Assembly: GCA_013306675.1 (NCBI GenBank)
Contig: JABLUY010000123.1
Coordinates: 1-64,000 of the forward strand
Direction of reading: 5' to 3'
DNA from: Thraustochytrium sp. TN22
Lineage: Eukaryota; Sar; Bigyra; Thraustochytrida; Thraustochytriidae
DNA: 64,000 bases
Of the stretch, positions 1 through 10,200 are shown piece by piece; the first letter of the stretch is position 1; the number at the start of each line of letters is the position of its first letter. The notes under the pieces are model-generated. The model saw only the letters and a program-made list of their open reading frames with translations, searched no databases and was not told the origin of the DNA. The translations under genes and the position numbers were made by a program.

Positions 1-993
1 CTAGTAGTATGATAGGGGACTGCATGCGAAGCCCCGGTGTTGAATGTTTTTTTTTCGGCCTCTAATTAGGCCTCTTTTCCTGGACAAGATCGCGACAAGG
101 GGCGGTCGCCGCCTCGCTTCGCCTCGCTTCGCCTCGCGAAGGATGTCTCGCTTCGCCTCGCTTTGCCTTTCGAAGGATGTCAACTTCCTTTTTGTGCAGG
201 TCTTCGAGCCATGCATTTGTTTTCACAATACAGATCCGTACTGGTATGCTTTGCGACTTACTGGCACTTGTCGCAGATCGTCTCGTCACTGTACGGACAG
301 CTCGAGTAGTCCTGCGTGGCAGGTCCAGCCAGAACCTGTTTGGCTCGCAAAGCTGCTGCCCGGTCCAATCTGGTCAAGTCAGGTCTGCGGAGAAGACCGC
401 GCGCAATTCCTAAAATGCAAAGGCTGTTTGGAACGACTTCGAGAACGTGACGGCCACAATGACATCGAGTGCGTGACGGAGGACGTCGGCATCACGAACG
501 AGCCCACCGTCAAGCCGTGCTCACGAACGCGGCTGCGCGCGGCGGCGGTGCAAAAGCCCCCGTCTCGTCAGACCTCTGTCCCTTCACAATCTCCTGCGCA
601 CGCGCGCGTCGCCGCTTGCGACCTTGTTGTGGCAAACGGCGAGGCCTCTGGCGCCGGCGCGGTTGCTGAGATCCCTGACACCTCCAACTAGATGCTCAAT
701 GTACACGAGCACCCACCGTCTCGGCAAGCTCGGCCATGATTGTCATGCACGCCTTTCTAGCTAGCTAAGAGCTAGCTTGCTCTGGAGCGTGATGATGACC
801 GCCGCGCTCGCTCGTCATGGCTGAACCAGAGCGACCTGGGCTTCGACCGTGCCAGGAGCGTCGGGCACTATGAACATAAACACGTGCGCTTGCCGGCAGG
901 GCTTGCAGCAGGCGAGCGCTTGCGCCACGCCGCCTCGCGCCGCGTGTGTGGCGTGCGGCACCCAGCGCCGGCCGTGGTGGCACCGCCATCAGG
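1..993. other. Left-edge stretch without a confident gene
   Basis: No recognisable domain is seen on either strand. A plus-strand ATG ORF runs from 44 to 691 (215 codons). Its first third is low-complexity and derived from the direct repeats around 108-180, where a ten-base unit reading cctcgcttcg recurs. A short Cys-containing part (CKGC, IECVTED) near 410-470 looks slightly more protein-like, but I cannot assign it. The right part, 700-993, is the 5' flank of the acyltransferase-like gene. The ORF may be chance or a fragment of a gene lying to the left. Confidence 0.4.
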
Positions 994-3201
994 ATGCTGG
1001 GTCCCGCAGCACCGAGGGCGTCTTCTTCGGCGGCGCGGCCCACGCCGACCGTGACCGCCACGGCGGCGGCGGCGGCGGCGGCGCGCGAGCCGCTGCAACA
1101 GGCGGATGAGGACGAACACTCGGCCTTGTGGAGCGCCGCGGACTGGCCCACGAGGATCGAGGCGGACCCTGCGCCACTTGAGTCCGAAGATGACGTCGAG
1201 GAGCAGGACTCGGAGGTGGCCACGGGCACGCAGCGCAAGCCGGTTCTCATCGTACCCGGGTTCATGTCGAGCGCGATGTTCGTGGAGGAGTCGTCCGTAG
1301 CGCCTCAGTGGAAGGGCAAGCGGCTGTGGCTAAGCCTGCGGAGGTTCGGCGTGACGGGCAAGATGGTGGGGGGTGCGAGCGTGCTGGAGACAGACGACGA
1401 GGACGCAGAGCGCGTTCGCATGCGCAACAACTGGTTCACGCACATGACCTTGCAGCCAGACATGCTGACGGAGCAAAATGGCGTGCGCGTGCGCGCCGTG
1501 GAGGGTCTGGACGGCGTCGACTACTTGGAGCAAAGCCCGCTCCTGGGGCGGCAGAGCTACGTGTTTGGGCCCATCATCAAGATGCTCGTGAGGCGCTGCG
1601 GCTACGTCAGGGGCAAGGACCTGGACGCGGCCACGTACGACTGGCGCCTACCGCCGCGCGTGTTGGAGGAGCGCGACGCCTACTTCTCCAAGACCATGCA
1701 GCGCATCGAGCGAATGGTGGCTGAAAACCAGGGCCGGCGTGTGGTGCTTCTGTGCCACTCCATGGGCTGTCAGATCGGCAGCTACCTGTTGCGGTTTGCG
1801 GAGATCAAGGCCGGCAGGCCTTGGATCGACCGCCACGTTGACACCTACGTGCCCATCAGCAGCCCGCTGCTGGGCGCACCGGGCACGCTGCCCGTCGCCG
1901 TGCGCGGGTCCGACCTGGGCCCGCTCAACAGATTTTTGCCGCTGCACGCGGCGCTCATCATGGGCCGCTCGCTGGGGTCCACGCCGTTGCTGCTTCCGGT
2001 GGACACGGACGGCCGCTTGCACGCCCGCGACGCTTGGTGCGCCCCGCTGGTCAAGCACGCAGGCAAGTTGCGCGTGCGCGTCGTAGAGCTTGACATGCGG
2101 AAGCTCGCGGCCTCGCGCCGGCGCTCGGGCTCCCTATGCCTTCGCATGCGCTACGGGTCCACCTCGCTCGCGACGCCAGGATACGAGGCGAGCGCGGAGC
2201 ATGTCGTGCGCCCGATAGACGAGCACGAGGAACATGGCCTGGTCTTTGAGATGGAGGCGCCAGTGGCGCTCGGCGGCGAGGACGACCGCCTCTCGCTCGA
2301 GCTTGTCGAGCGCACGCACTTGCCGAGACTGCGCTCTCGTCGTCGTCGTCGTCGTCACAGCCACGCCAGAGCGCCCCTTGCAGGCGGCTGCTTTTCCGGC
2401 CTGAAAAACGTCGTGCGGCGCACGGTCACGAGGCTCAAGGACCACGACAGCGTGGCGTGCGCATCTACCTTCGTGCTGGGCGACTTGCTCGCACACGTGT
2501 TGCACCCCGGGGCGCCCGCCACAGTCGCCTTCCCGCTCGCCCAAGTTCGCGCGCCGGGCCATGGCGGCTGCTCGGCGGTTGTCACCTTGGAGGTGACATG
2601 GTTTTCCCCGGCGCTGCTGCACGAGCGTGCGGGCGTACATCTGCCGGCGGCGGAGCCGTCTGGTTACCTCCCGTACTCGACCATGGACCTCCTTCGCCTG
2701 GAGGGCATGGAGAGCACCGCGCAGCTCTGGGACTCGCACTTCTACCAGGGCGACCCGCTCGTGTCACCGGCGGCCCCGCCCGTGCGCCGCGTGCTCGCGA
2801 TCTACGGCGTCGGCGTAGACACGATGGTCTCGTGCGTCTTCAAGCGGCGCGCCAAGCAGGTGCGCACGGGCCGTCTCGTGAGCGACTTTGTGGTGGACAG
2901 CGCGGCGCGGCTGGGCCCGGGCTACGCGACGGCGCGCGAGCTGCAGCTCCACAAGGGCGTGCTGATGGAGTCCAACGCAACGCTGCAGCCGGACGGACGC
3001 CGCTGCGCCGGTGACGGCGTGGTGCCTTACCGCGTGCTCGCTCACGTCAAGTCCTGGGCGTCCGCCTGCGAGCTTGTGCGCGTCGTCGAGGTCCCTGGCG
3101 CGCAGCACCGCGCCATTCTCAGCTCTCCGCGCTTGCACGACGCGCTAGTCGACTTTCTCGTCTCTGGTGACGCAATGCCTGCGAATCGACAAGAGCGTTA
3201 G
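994..3201 (+). CDS. LCAT/PDAT-family acyltransferase or phospholipase with inserted C2-like domain
   Basis: This looks like an alpha/beta-hydrolase of the lecithin:cholesterol acyltransferase / phospholipid:diacylglycerol acyltransferase family, which moves an acyl group from a phospholipid to an acceptor or hydrolyses it. It has 735 residues from the first in-frame ATG; the frame stays open further left only with a GTG. Visible features are the opening strand PVLIVPGFMSSAMF, the nucleophile elbow CHSMG with Ser256, a probable catalytic Asp674 in GDGVVP and His705 in AQHRAIL. The family signature DWRLPP also occurs. Residues about 359-540 resemble a C2 domain (LRVRVVELD, MRYGSTS, LVFEMEAP, LSLELVE, VTLEVTWFSP) and lie between the nucleophile and the acid/base residues. 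The N-terminus is Ala/Thr-rich with no clear signal peptide. A C2 insert would fit calcium- or phospholipid-dependent membrane docking, which is inference. Transferase versus lipase activity cannot be decided from sequence. Confidence 0.8.
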   Translation: MLGPAAPRASSSAARPTPTVTATAAAAAAAREPLQQADEDEHSALWSAADWPTRIEADPAPLESEDDVEEQDSEVATGTQRKPVLIVPGFMSSAMFVEESSVAPQWKGKRLWLSLRRFGVTGKMVGGASVLETDDEDAERVRMRNNWFTHMTLQPDMLTEQNGVRVRAVEGLDGVDYLEQSPLLGRQSYVFGPIIKMLVRRCGYVRGKDLDAATYDWRLPPRVLEERDAYFSKTMQRIERMVAENQGRRVVLLCHSMGCQIGSYLLRFAEIKAGRPWIDRHVDTYVPISSPLLGAPGTLPVAVRGSDLGPLNRFLPLHAALIMGRSLGSTPLLLPVDTDGRLHARDAWCAPLVKHAGKLRVRVVELDMRKLAASRRRSGSLCLRMRYGSTSLATPGYEASAEHVVRPIDEHEEHGLVFEMEAPVALGGEDDRLSLELVERTHLPRLRSRRRRRRHSHARAPLAGGCFSGLKNVVRRTVTRLKDHDSVACASTFVLGDLLAHVLHPGAPATVAFPLAQVRAPGHGGCSAVVTLEVTWFSPALLHERAGVHLPAAEPSGYLPYSTMDLLRLEGMESTAQLWDSHFYQGDPLVSPAAPPVRRVLAIYGVGVDTMVSCVFKRRAKQVRTGRLVSDFVVDSAARLGPGYATARELQLHKGVLMESNATLQPDGRRCAGDGVVPYRVLAHVKSWASACELVRVVEVPGAQHRAILSSPRLHDALVDFLVSGDAMPANRQER

Positions 3202-4289
3202 TTTAGCTGCGGCGGTCCGATGCCCGTGCAGCCAGCCAGTCCGTCGCCATGCTCGTTTGCGCAAACGTCCACGTTCGGCTGCCTTCGCCTTCGCACGCGT
3301 CGCGGCGCTTGCCCTTGGTGCCTCGCGGGTCGGTTGCACAGCGCAATCGCCGCCTCGCGCAGTGCCAAGGGGCCCCGCGCCGCTGGCACGCAATCTCGCG
3401 CGCAATCCGAGTGGGAAGCAAGCGGGCGCCCCTGCGGGGCGATAGGAAGCCTCTCGGGCGTTGCGCGGCTTGTGGCGGCTGGCGCCGCTGTGCGACGACT
3501 GGCTACCGCGTTGCTCTTGCGGGCCGCGAAACGAAAGATTCTCTGGCTGGAAGGAAAGGTAGCCCGAGAGCCGCAGAGTCGCGCGGGCCCCAGACGCAGA
3601 GGCTGCAGTGCAGTCACTGTCAGTGCAGTGGTGGCGGGCCTGGCGGCCGCGGGGCAGAGGCCCGAGGGCCCGAGGGGGAGGGTTGAGAGCTAGCTGTGGG
3701 CGTGCGAGCTTGCTCGCTGGCCTGCAACGGCGGTGCAACGTGAGCTTGCGCAGCGCAGCGCGTGAGCGAGCCGCGAGTCTGGCGACGCGCATCGGCGCCG
3801 TCAAAAACAGCGCGCCGGCTGCGTAAGACCGAGCGCGGTCCGTGGCCGCAGGGCACCGCCACTCGCTCCTCCGTCCACCACAACACTGGCCGCCCTACAA
3901 GCACACTCGCTTGACATGATCGTGACATTTCACTGCCCTCTGCGCGGCTCTGCGCGCGCAAGTGAAAGGCTGCAGCTGTACTTCGCCTTGCTCTTCCGCG
4001 TGCTCGGCGAGTGCGACATTGAGCGAGACGCACCGTTCGTGGAACGACGCTGCGTCTCGTTACTGCAAATCGTCAGTGACGATCTTTTGCCTTCCTCCAC
4101 TCGCTGGCACAGTGGCACTCACATGCATCAACACGGCGGCGCGCGGCGGCGGCGGCGCTGGCATTGGCAGGCAGAGCGCGAATCTCAGCGAGGCTGGCGG
4201 GACCTCGTAACTGTATTCGCAGCGTGCTGCTGCTGCAGCTGCTTGCCGCACGAGCAGGAGCTGAGAAGTCCGAGTCGAGCAAGAACAAG
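3202..4289. other. Intergenic region upstream of the megasynthase
   Basis: About 1.1 kb between two plus-strand genes. No supported gene is seen. It contains a short direct repeat around 3605-3632 (cagtgcagt twice, separated by cactgt). The reading frame of the downstream gene stays open back to a TTG at 4164, so an unconventional N-terminal extension rich in Arg and Leu is possible. I chose the ATG at 4290 because the acyltransferase fold begins immediately after it. Confidence 0.5.
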
Positions 4290-7200
4290 ATGACGACGGT
4301 CTTGGTTTTCTCAGGCGTGGGGAGCGTGAGCAAGGCGACCGCCAAGGTGATCAAGCAGCTGGCGGGCGTGGAGAATGTGGAGCGCGTCCGGGAGCGCCTG
4401 GCCGCGGCCTACGAAATGAAACTGGAGGATGTTGTCGCCAAGGTGGCGGCGCTGCCGGAGGAAAATGTTGGGGGCGATCTCGGGCTGACGGCCCTCGAGG
4501 AGATCGTCGCGCAGCTCGTGGTGCAGCTCGGATCGGCGCAGGTCGTCCAGCGCGCGCTAGGTGACGAGGAGGCTGTCGTTACGGTGGGCCACAGCATCGG
4601 CGAGCTTGCGGCAGCCGCGATTGCTGGGTTCCTGACGGTCGAGGAGGCCGTCGATGTGGCTGTGCGCCTGGCGGAGGTGACGTCGCACGCCGAGGGAGGC
4701 CGCCTCGTGTTCGGCCGCCTGGGCCCGAACGACGAGGTTGCCTCCGTGAACCACATCGAGGAGGAGGATTTGGTGGTGGTGGAGGAGGGAAATGCCCCGG
4801 AGGAAAATGCCCCGGCATCGACCTCCACCAACAAGGTGGGCGCCGCCATCCGCAAGCGCGAGGACGACGATCGTGCAGTGGTGCGCACGGGCTTCGCGTG
4901 GCACGCGCAGGAGCTAGCGGGCCAGCCGTGGCAGGAGCTCGAGCTGGGAACTGGCGGCACGGCGCGCCTGCCGCTCGCTCTCTCGCTCCTGGGCGATCTA
5001 GCTGCGGCGGACCGCGCCCTGGACAACGAGTACTGGCGCTCCTGGACGCACACTGGCGTTGACCTGGCGGCCGCGCTGACGGCAGTGCGCTCCAAGTACA
5101 AGTCGATCACGCGCGTCGTGGAGCTCGGCGCCTACCCAATTTTGCGGCAGTCGCTGCGCCATGTGCTGGCCGGTGTCGAGCAGATGGCTCTTGTGGACCG
5201 GGAGCGCGGCCTGCACCTGGATGCGCGGCGCGCCATTCTGCGCACCAACGGGACCGCGCCGCTGCTGCGTGAGCTCCGCGCGGCCTTTCCGGTTGCGCTC
5301 GACGAGGACGCCTCGTGGAGCGAGAGTGGGCTCTCGAGCGCCGACCTGGTGGCGGGCGCCGCAGCCCTCCGGCGAACCGGCGCCTTCCCGGGCCTGCAAG
5401 CCCAGGACCTGTACCGGCACGTGACGCCCGAGGCGCTCCTGGCGCAGGCCGTGGGCCCTTTTTCGACGAATGACGGCGTCAACTCCACGACCCAGACCAC
5501 GGCGACGCAGCAGCAGCAGCAGCAGCAGCCGCAGCGCGAGGCAGTGGTGATTCGCGCCATGAGCTGCGTGCTGCCGGCCAACATCAAGACGCCGGCGCAG
5601 CTGGCGGCCTTTGCGCAGGCGCAGGGCGACGCGGTCCGCTTTGACAGCGGCTTTGACGGCGGCAAGCGCGCCGCGGCCTTTTTGGGCGACATCACGCTGG
5701 ACTGCGCGCGCTTCGGCATCAAGGAGAGCGAGGCAAGCACCATGGACCCGCAGCAGGCGCTGGTGCTGACGTGCGTAGACAAGCTGCTGCAGGAGCACGG
5801 CATTGAGCAGCTCCCGGCCAGCACGGGCGTGTACATTGGCGCGTGGAACACGGAGTTCGAGGGTGACCGGTCCTCGGTGTTCTACCCGACGGGCACGAAC
5901 CAGAGCCTCATCGCGGCGCGCGTGAGCCACGTCTACCGTCTGCACGGTCCGTGCAAGGTGGTGAACTCGGCGTGCGCCTCGTCGCTGGAGGCGGTCCTCG
6001 AGGCCGCGCGCGACGTGGCCGAGGGCAAGGTGGAATGCGCCATTGCTGGCGGCGTGAACCTGCTCTGGGATCCAAGCTTCTCGCAGTGCATGGCGCAGTC
6101 GGGCTTCCTCGCGCCGGGCGCGCGCTGCCGCAGCTTTGATGCCTCTGCGGACGGCTACGTTCGGTCCGAGGGCTGCGGTCTCGTGCTGCTCACGCGCAAG
6201 CGCGACGCGACGCCGTACTACGCCGAAGTTCTCGGCGGCGCGTCCAACCAGAACGGTGGTCGCAGCGCCAGTATCACGGCGCCCAGCCCAATCGCCCAAG
6301 AGGAATGCATTGGGCAGGCCTTGCGCGACGCGGGCCTCGGCCCGCACGAGGTGGACTATGTCGAGTGCCATGGCACGGGTACCAAGCTGGGCGACCCGAT
6401 TGAGTGGAGCGCGCTGGCCGGTGCGCTGGGTCGTCACCGCAGCTCGAACCGACCCTGCTACCTGGCGAGCATCAAGAGCAATCTCGGCCACCTCGAGGCG
6501 GCGGCTGGCGTCGCCGGCCTCCTGCACGCCGTTATGGTGCTGGCGCGCCAGGAGGTGCCGCACATGGCCAACTTCGTGGAGGCCAACCCGCTGCTGGAGC
6601 CCTGCGACGGCCTGCGCCTCGCCACCGAGACCAACGTGCGGCCGGCAAACCCGCTCATGGTGGCCGGCGTCTCGTCCTTTGGCTTTGGCGGCAGCAACGT
6701 GCACGTGCTGCTGCGCGCCTCGCCGCAGGTGCCGGTCCCGCGCGCGCCGGTGGCGCCCAAGGACAAGACGGCGGTCTTCGTCTACGACCGTACGCAGGGC
6801 CGTCGCCGCCTCCTCGCGTCGCACCGCGAGCAGGAGCTTGAGCAGGCGCGCGCGGCGCCCATGGCCGTGCCAACGTCGCCGGCCCAGGCCGAGGTGGCCG
6901 TCATGCGGGACACCGTGCTGACGCAGACCTTTTGGGAGGTCGTGCGCGCGGTGGCAGGCGAGGTGGACCCGGCCGCGCAGATTCTGCGCAGCGGGGTGGA
7001 CTCGCTCGGCCTCACGGAGCTCTTCCTGCGCATCGAGCAGAAGCTCGGCGTCGAGGCCGCCGACCTGAGCGACTTCCTCGGCGGTGGCCACGCGTGGAAC
7101 GAGCTTTGTGCCAGAGTCATGCAGCGGGCGGGTGGTGCCCAAATGCCCGTGGTGGCGCTGCCGCCGAGGCACGCGCAGGCGCAGCCCCAGGCGCAGGCGC

Positions 7201-10200
7201 AGGCCCAGGCGCAAGCGCAGACGGCGCGCGCCCCGGCGTCCGAGCGCGAGGACGCCGCGCCGGCCCCGTTCACGTGGGCACTGCCGCGGTTCGAGCAGCT
7301 GATCCGCACGACCCACGTGGGCTCCCTGCCGCGCGCCAGGGAGCAGGAGCAGCAGTACAAGGAGCTGGACACCATCATCCAGAAGCAGCTTGCCGTGGGC
7401 ATCTCCATCATCAACGACGGCGAAGCCGGCCGCATGGACTACACGACGGCGGCGCTGACGCGCATGACGGGCTTTGAGGAGCAGGACGCCGCCACGGCAC
7501 CGCAGCCGCTCGACCTACAGGACCTCCCGTGCGTGGCGCGGCGCTTCTTGGTGCGCGCCGGCCTCATCACGCTGAACCGGTCCGTGCGCACGTGCAACCC
7601 GCACTGCACGGGCGAGGTGCGGTACACGGGCCAGCAGGCGCTGGAGCGCGAGCTGGAGACCGTGCGCCGCGCCATGCAGCGATGCAACGCGGGCCTGCCG
7701 GGCCAGGCGTTCTACTCGTCGCCTTCGCCCGGCACGCTCGCCATGTTCTTTGGCCGCAGCGAGACGCACCCGGTGTACGCGAACTACGAGGCGTACCTTG
7801 GCGCCGTGGCGGACGCCATGCGCGAGGAGTACCTGGCCATTGTCCGCCACGGCTTCACGCTGCAGGTGGACTGCCCGGACCTGGCCATGTCGCGGCACAC
7901 GCGCTTTAAGCACCTGGGCCTTGTCGCGTGGAAGCGCATCGCGGCCCTGCATGTGGACATGCTCAACCGCGCGCTCGAGGGCATTCCGCGCGAGAGCGTG
8001 CGCGTACACGTGTGCTGGGGCAACTACGCCGGCACGCACCACCGCGACGTGGGCGCTGAGCATGTGCTGCCCATCGCGCTGCGCATCCGCGCGCGTGGCT
8101 TCGGCTTCGAAACGTCCAACCACCGCCACAGCGCCGACCATGGCGCGCTGGCCGCTGCGCTCGCGCAGGCCGGCCGCGGCGGCCCGGACGACGACATTGA
8201 GCTCTACCCGGGCGTCATTGACACCTGCTCCACGAGCGTGGAGGACCCGGGCGTGGCGTGCGAGCGCATTTGCCGCGTCGCCAAGATTGTCGGCCCGCAC
8301 CGCGTCGTGGCTGGCACGGACTGCGGGTTCTCCTCGACCGCCGAGGCCCAGGGCCTGCCGGCGGAGGTCGCCTGGATGAAGCTGCGCGCGCTCGTCGCCG
8401 GCGCGCGCCAGGCGTCGCGCCTCTTCGCGCCGGAGTGCGTCCCGGCCTTTGTGCTGCGCCCGGCGCGCCGCCGCTTCCTCTTCGCGCAGGATGCGGCCTC
8501 GGCGCACGACGCGCTCGCCAAGCTGCCGCTTGACCCCGCCGTGGAGACGCGTGTCATCCTCACGGCTCCGCTGGGCGCGGACCCGGTCACGGCGGCCAAG
8601 AACGCCCGCCTGGTCGCGGCGCACGTGCGCGCCTTTGTGGATGTTCCCGTGCTCTTCGCCTCGGACGGCTCGAACGCGGCCGCCGACTTTGGCGGTCTCG
8701 TCAAGGAGCAGCTCGCGGACGGCCACGCGCTCTGCTCCCCGGCCTTCCCGCTCGACAAGGAGGACGACATCCCCGCGCTCTCGCGCGCCGACATGGAGTT
8801 CCCCACGCCGGGCGCCCCGCGCGAGCGCTACGAGGTCGTCGTGGTGGGCGCCGGCGTCGTTGGTCTCCTGGCGGCGCAACGTCTCCGCGACGAGGGCGTC
8901 GACGTGGTGCTCCTGGAGAAGGAGTCCTTTGTGGGCGGCATCTGGACGACCTTTGCGAACGCCAAGAGCCAGGTCAACAGCTCCGAGGGCTCGTACCGCC
9001 TGCTCCCGAGCTACCGCGCGCGGCCCAATCGGGACCACAGCACGACGGCCGAGGTACGCGCAGACGCGCTCACCATCGCGCGCGACCTGCGCGCTGAGGG
9101 CCGCATCTTCACCGAGACTTGCGTGCAGCGCGTGGAGCGCCCGTGCGAATCCGAGGGCGGCGAGCAGGCGCGATACCTCGTGCAGCTGGAGAGCGGCGCG
9201 GCCATCCACGCGCAGGGCGTCATCCTCGCCATCAACGACCGCGTCGGCACGCCGCGCCCGGTCACCTGGAAGCGCCGCGAGGACTTCGCCGGCATGCTCG
9301 TGGACGGCTTTGGGGGCGACGCGGAGACGCAAAAGGTTGACTGGGCCGGCAAGCGCGTCGTGGTCGTGGGCATGGGCGCCTTTGCGATCGAGAACGCGCG
9401 CACCGCGCTCGAGCACGGCGCCGCCAGCGTCGTCGTGCTCGCGCGTCGCCACGGCACCGTCTGCCCCAAGTACATTGACTACATCAACTTCGTCCACCGC
9501 GACTCCGTCGACGAGGTGGGCGACGACGTCAACGCGGCGCACAACAGCAAGAACCTCTACCTGTGGCGCCAGCTGTACGCAGCGAGCAACGCCACCGTGC
9601 CCGAGTGCTGGATGGAGCTCATCAAGCACACCGGACACACCATCAGCGTCTCGGACCTCTGGTTCGTCGGCCACCACGTCGGCAAGCTTGAGACGCACAT
9701 TGGTGAGATCGACCACTTTGAGCGCGACGGCATCGTGCTGCGCTCTGGCGACAGCATTGACGCCGATGTCGTCGTGCGCTGCACGGGCTTTGAGCGCAAC
9801 GCCAGCCTCGTGCCGCGCCTCACCCCGTACAAGACCATCTCGCCCGTTAACTACCTCGACGACAACCTCATGTACTTGGCCGACGCCTTTATCGACGACG
9901 ACGCCTTCAACTCCTTCTTCGGCTCCAGCGTTCTGGAGATGGCCAAGTTCTTCATCATGGTCTACATTCACTTTTTCCGAGGCGACGACACCGACGTCCT
10001 GCGCGACCCAGCCCTCGCTCCGGCCCTCGACGTGCACGATCGCAAGTGGACCGAGTACATTCGCGGCGCCGAGATCCTCGTCCACCGGGTCCCTGCGCTC
10101 CGCGCCAAGGCCAACGACCTCCTGCGCGCGCGTCGCGACGACTTTGTCAACGCCCAGAGCGTGGAGGACTATGTCGCCGCGAACCGCCGCGAGTGGATCG

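Noticed and set aside
4998-7316. 772-codon minus-strand ORF antisense to the ketosynthase region
   Set aside because: Composition shadow without motifs.
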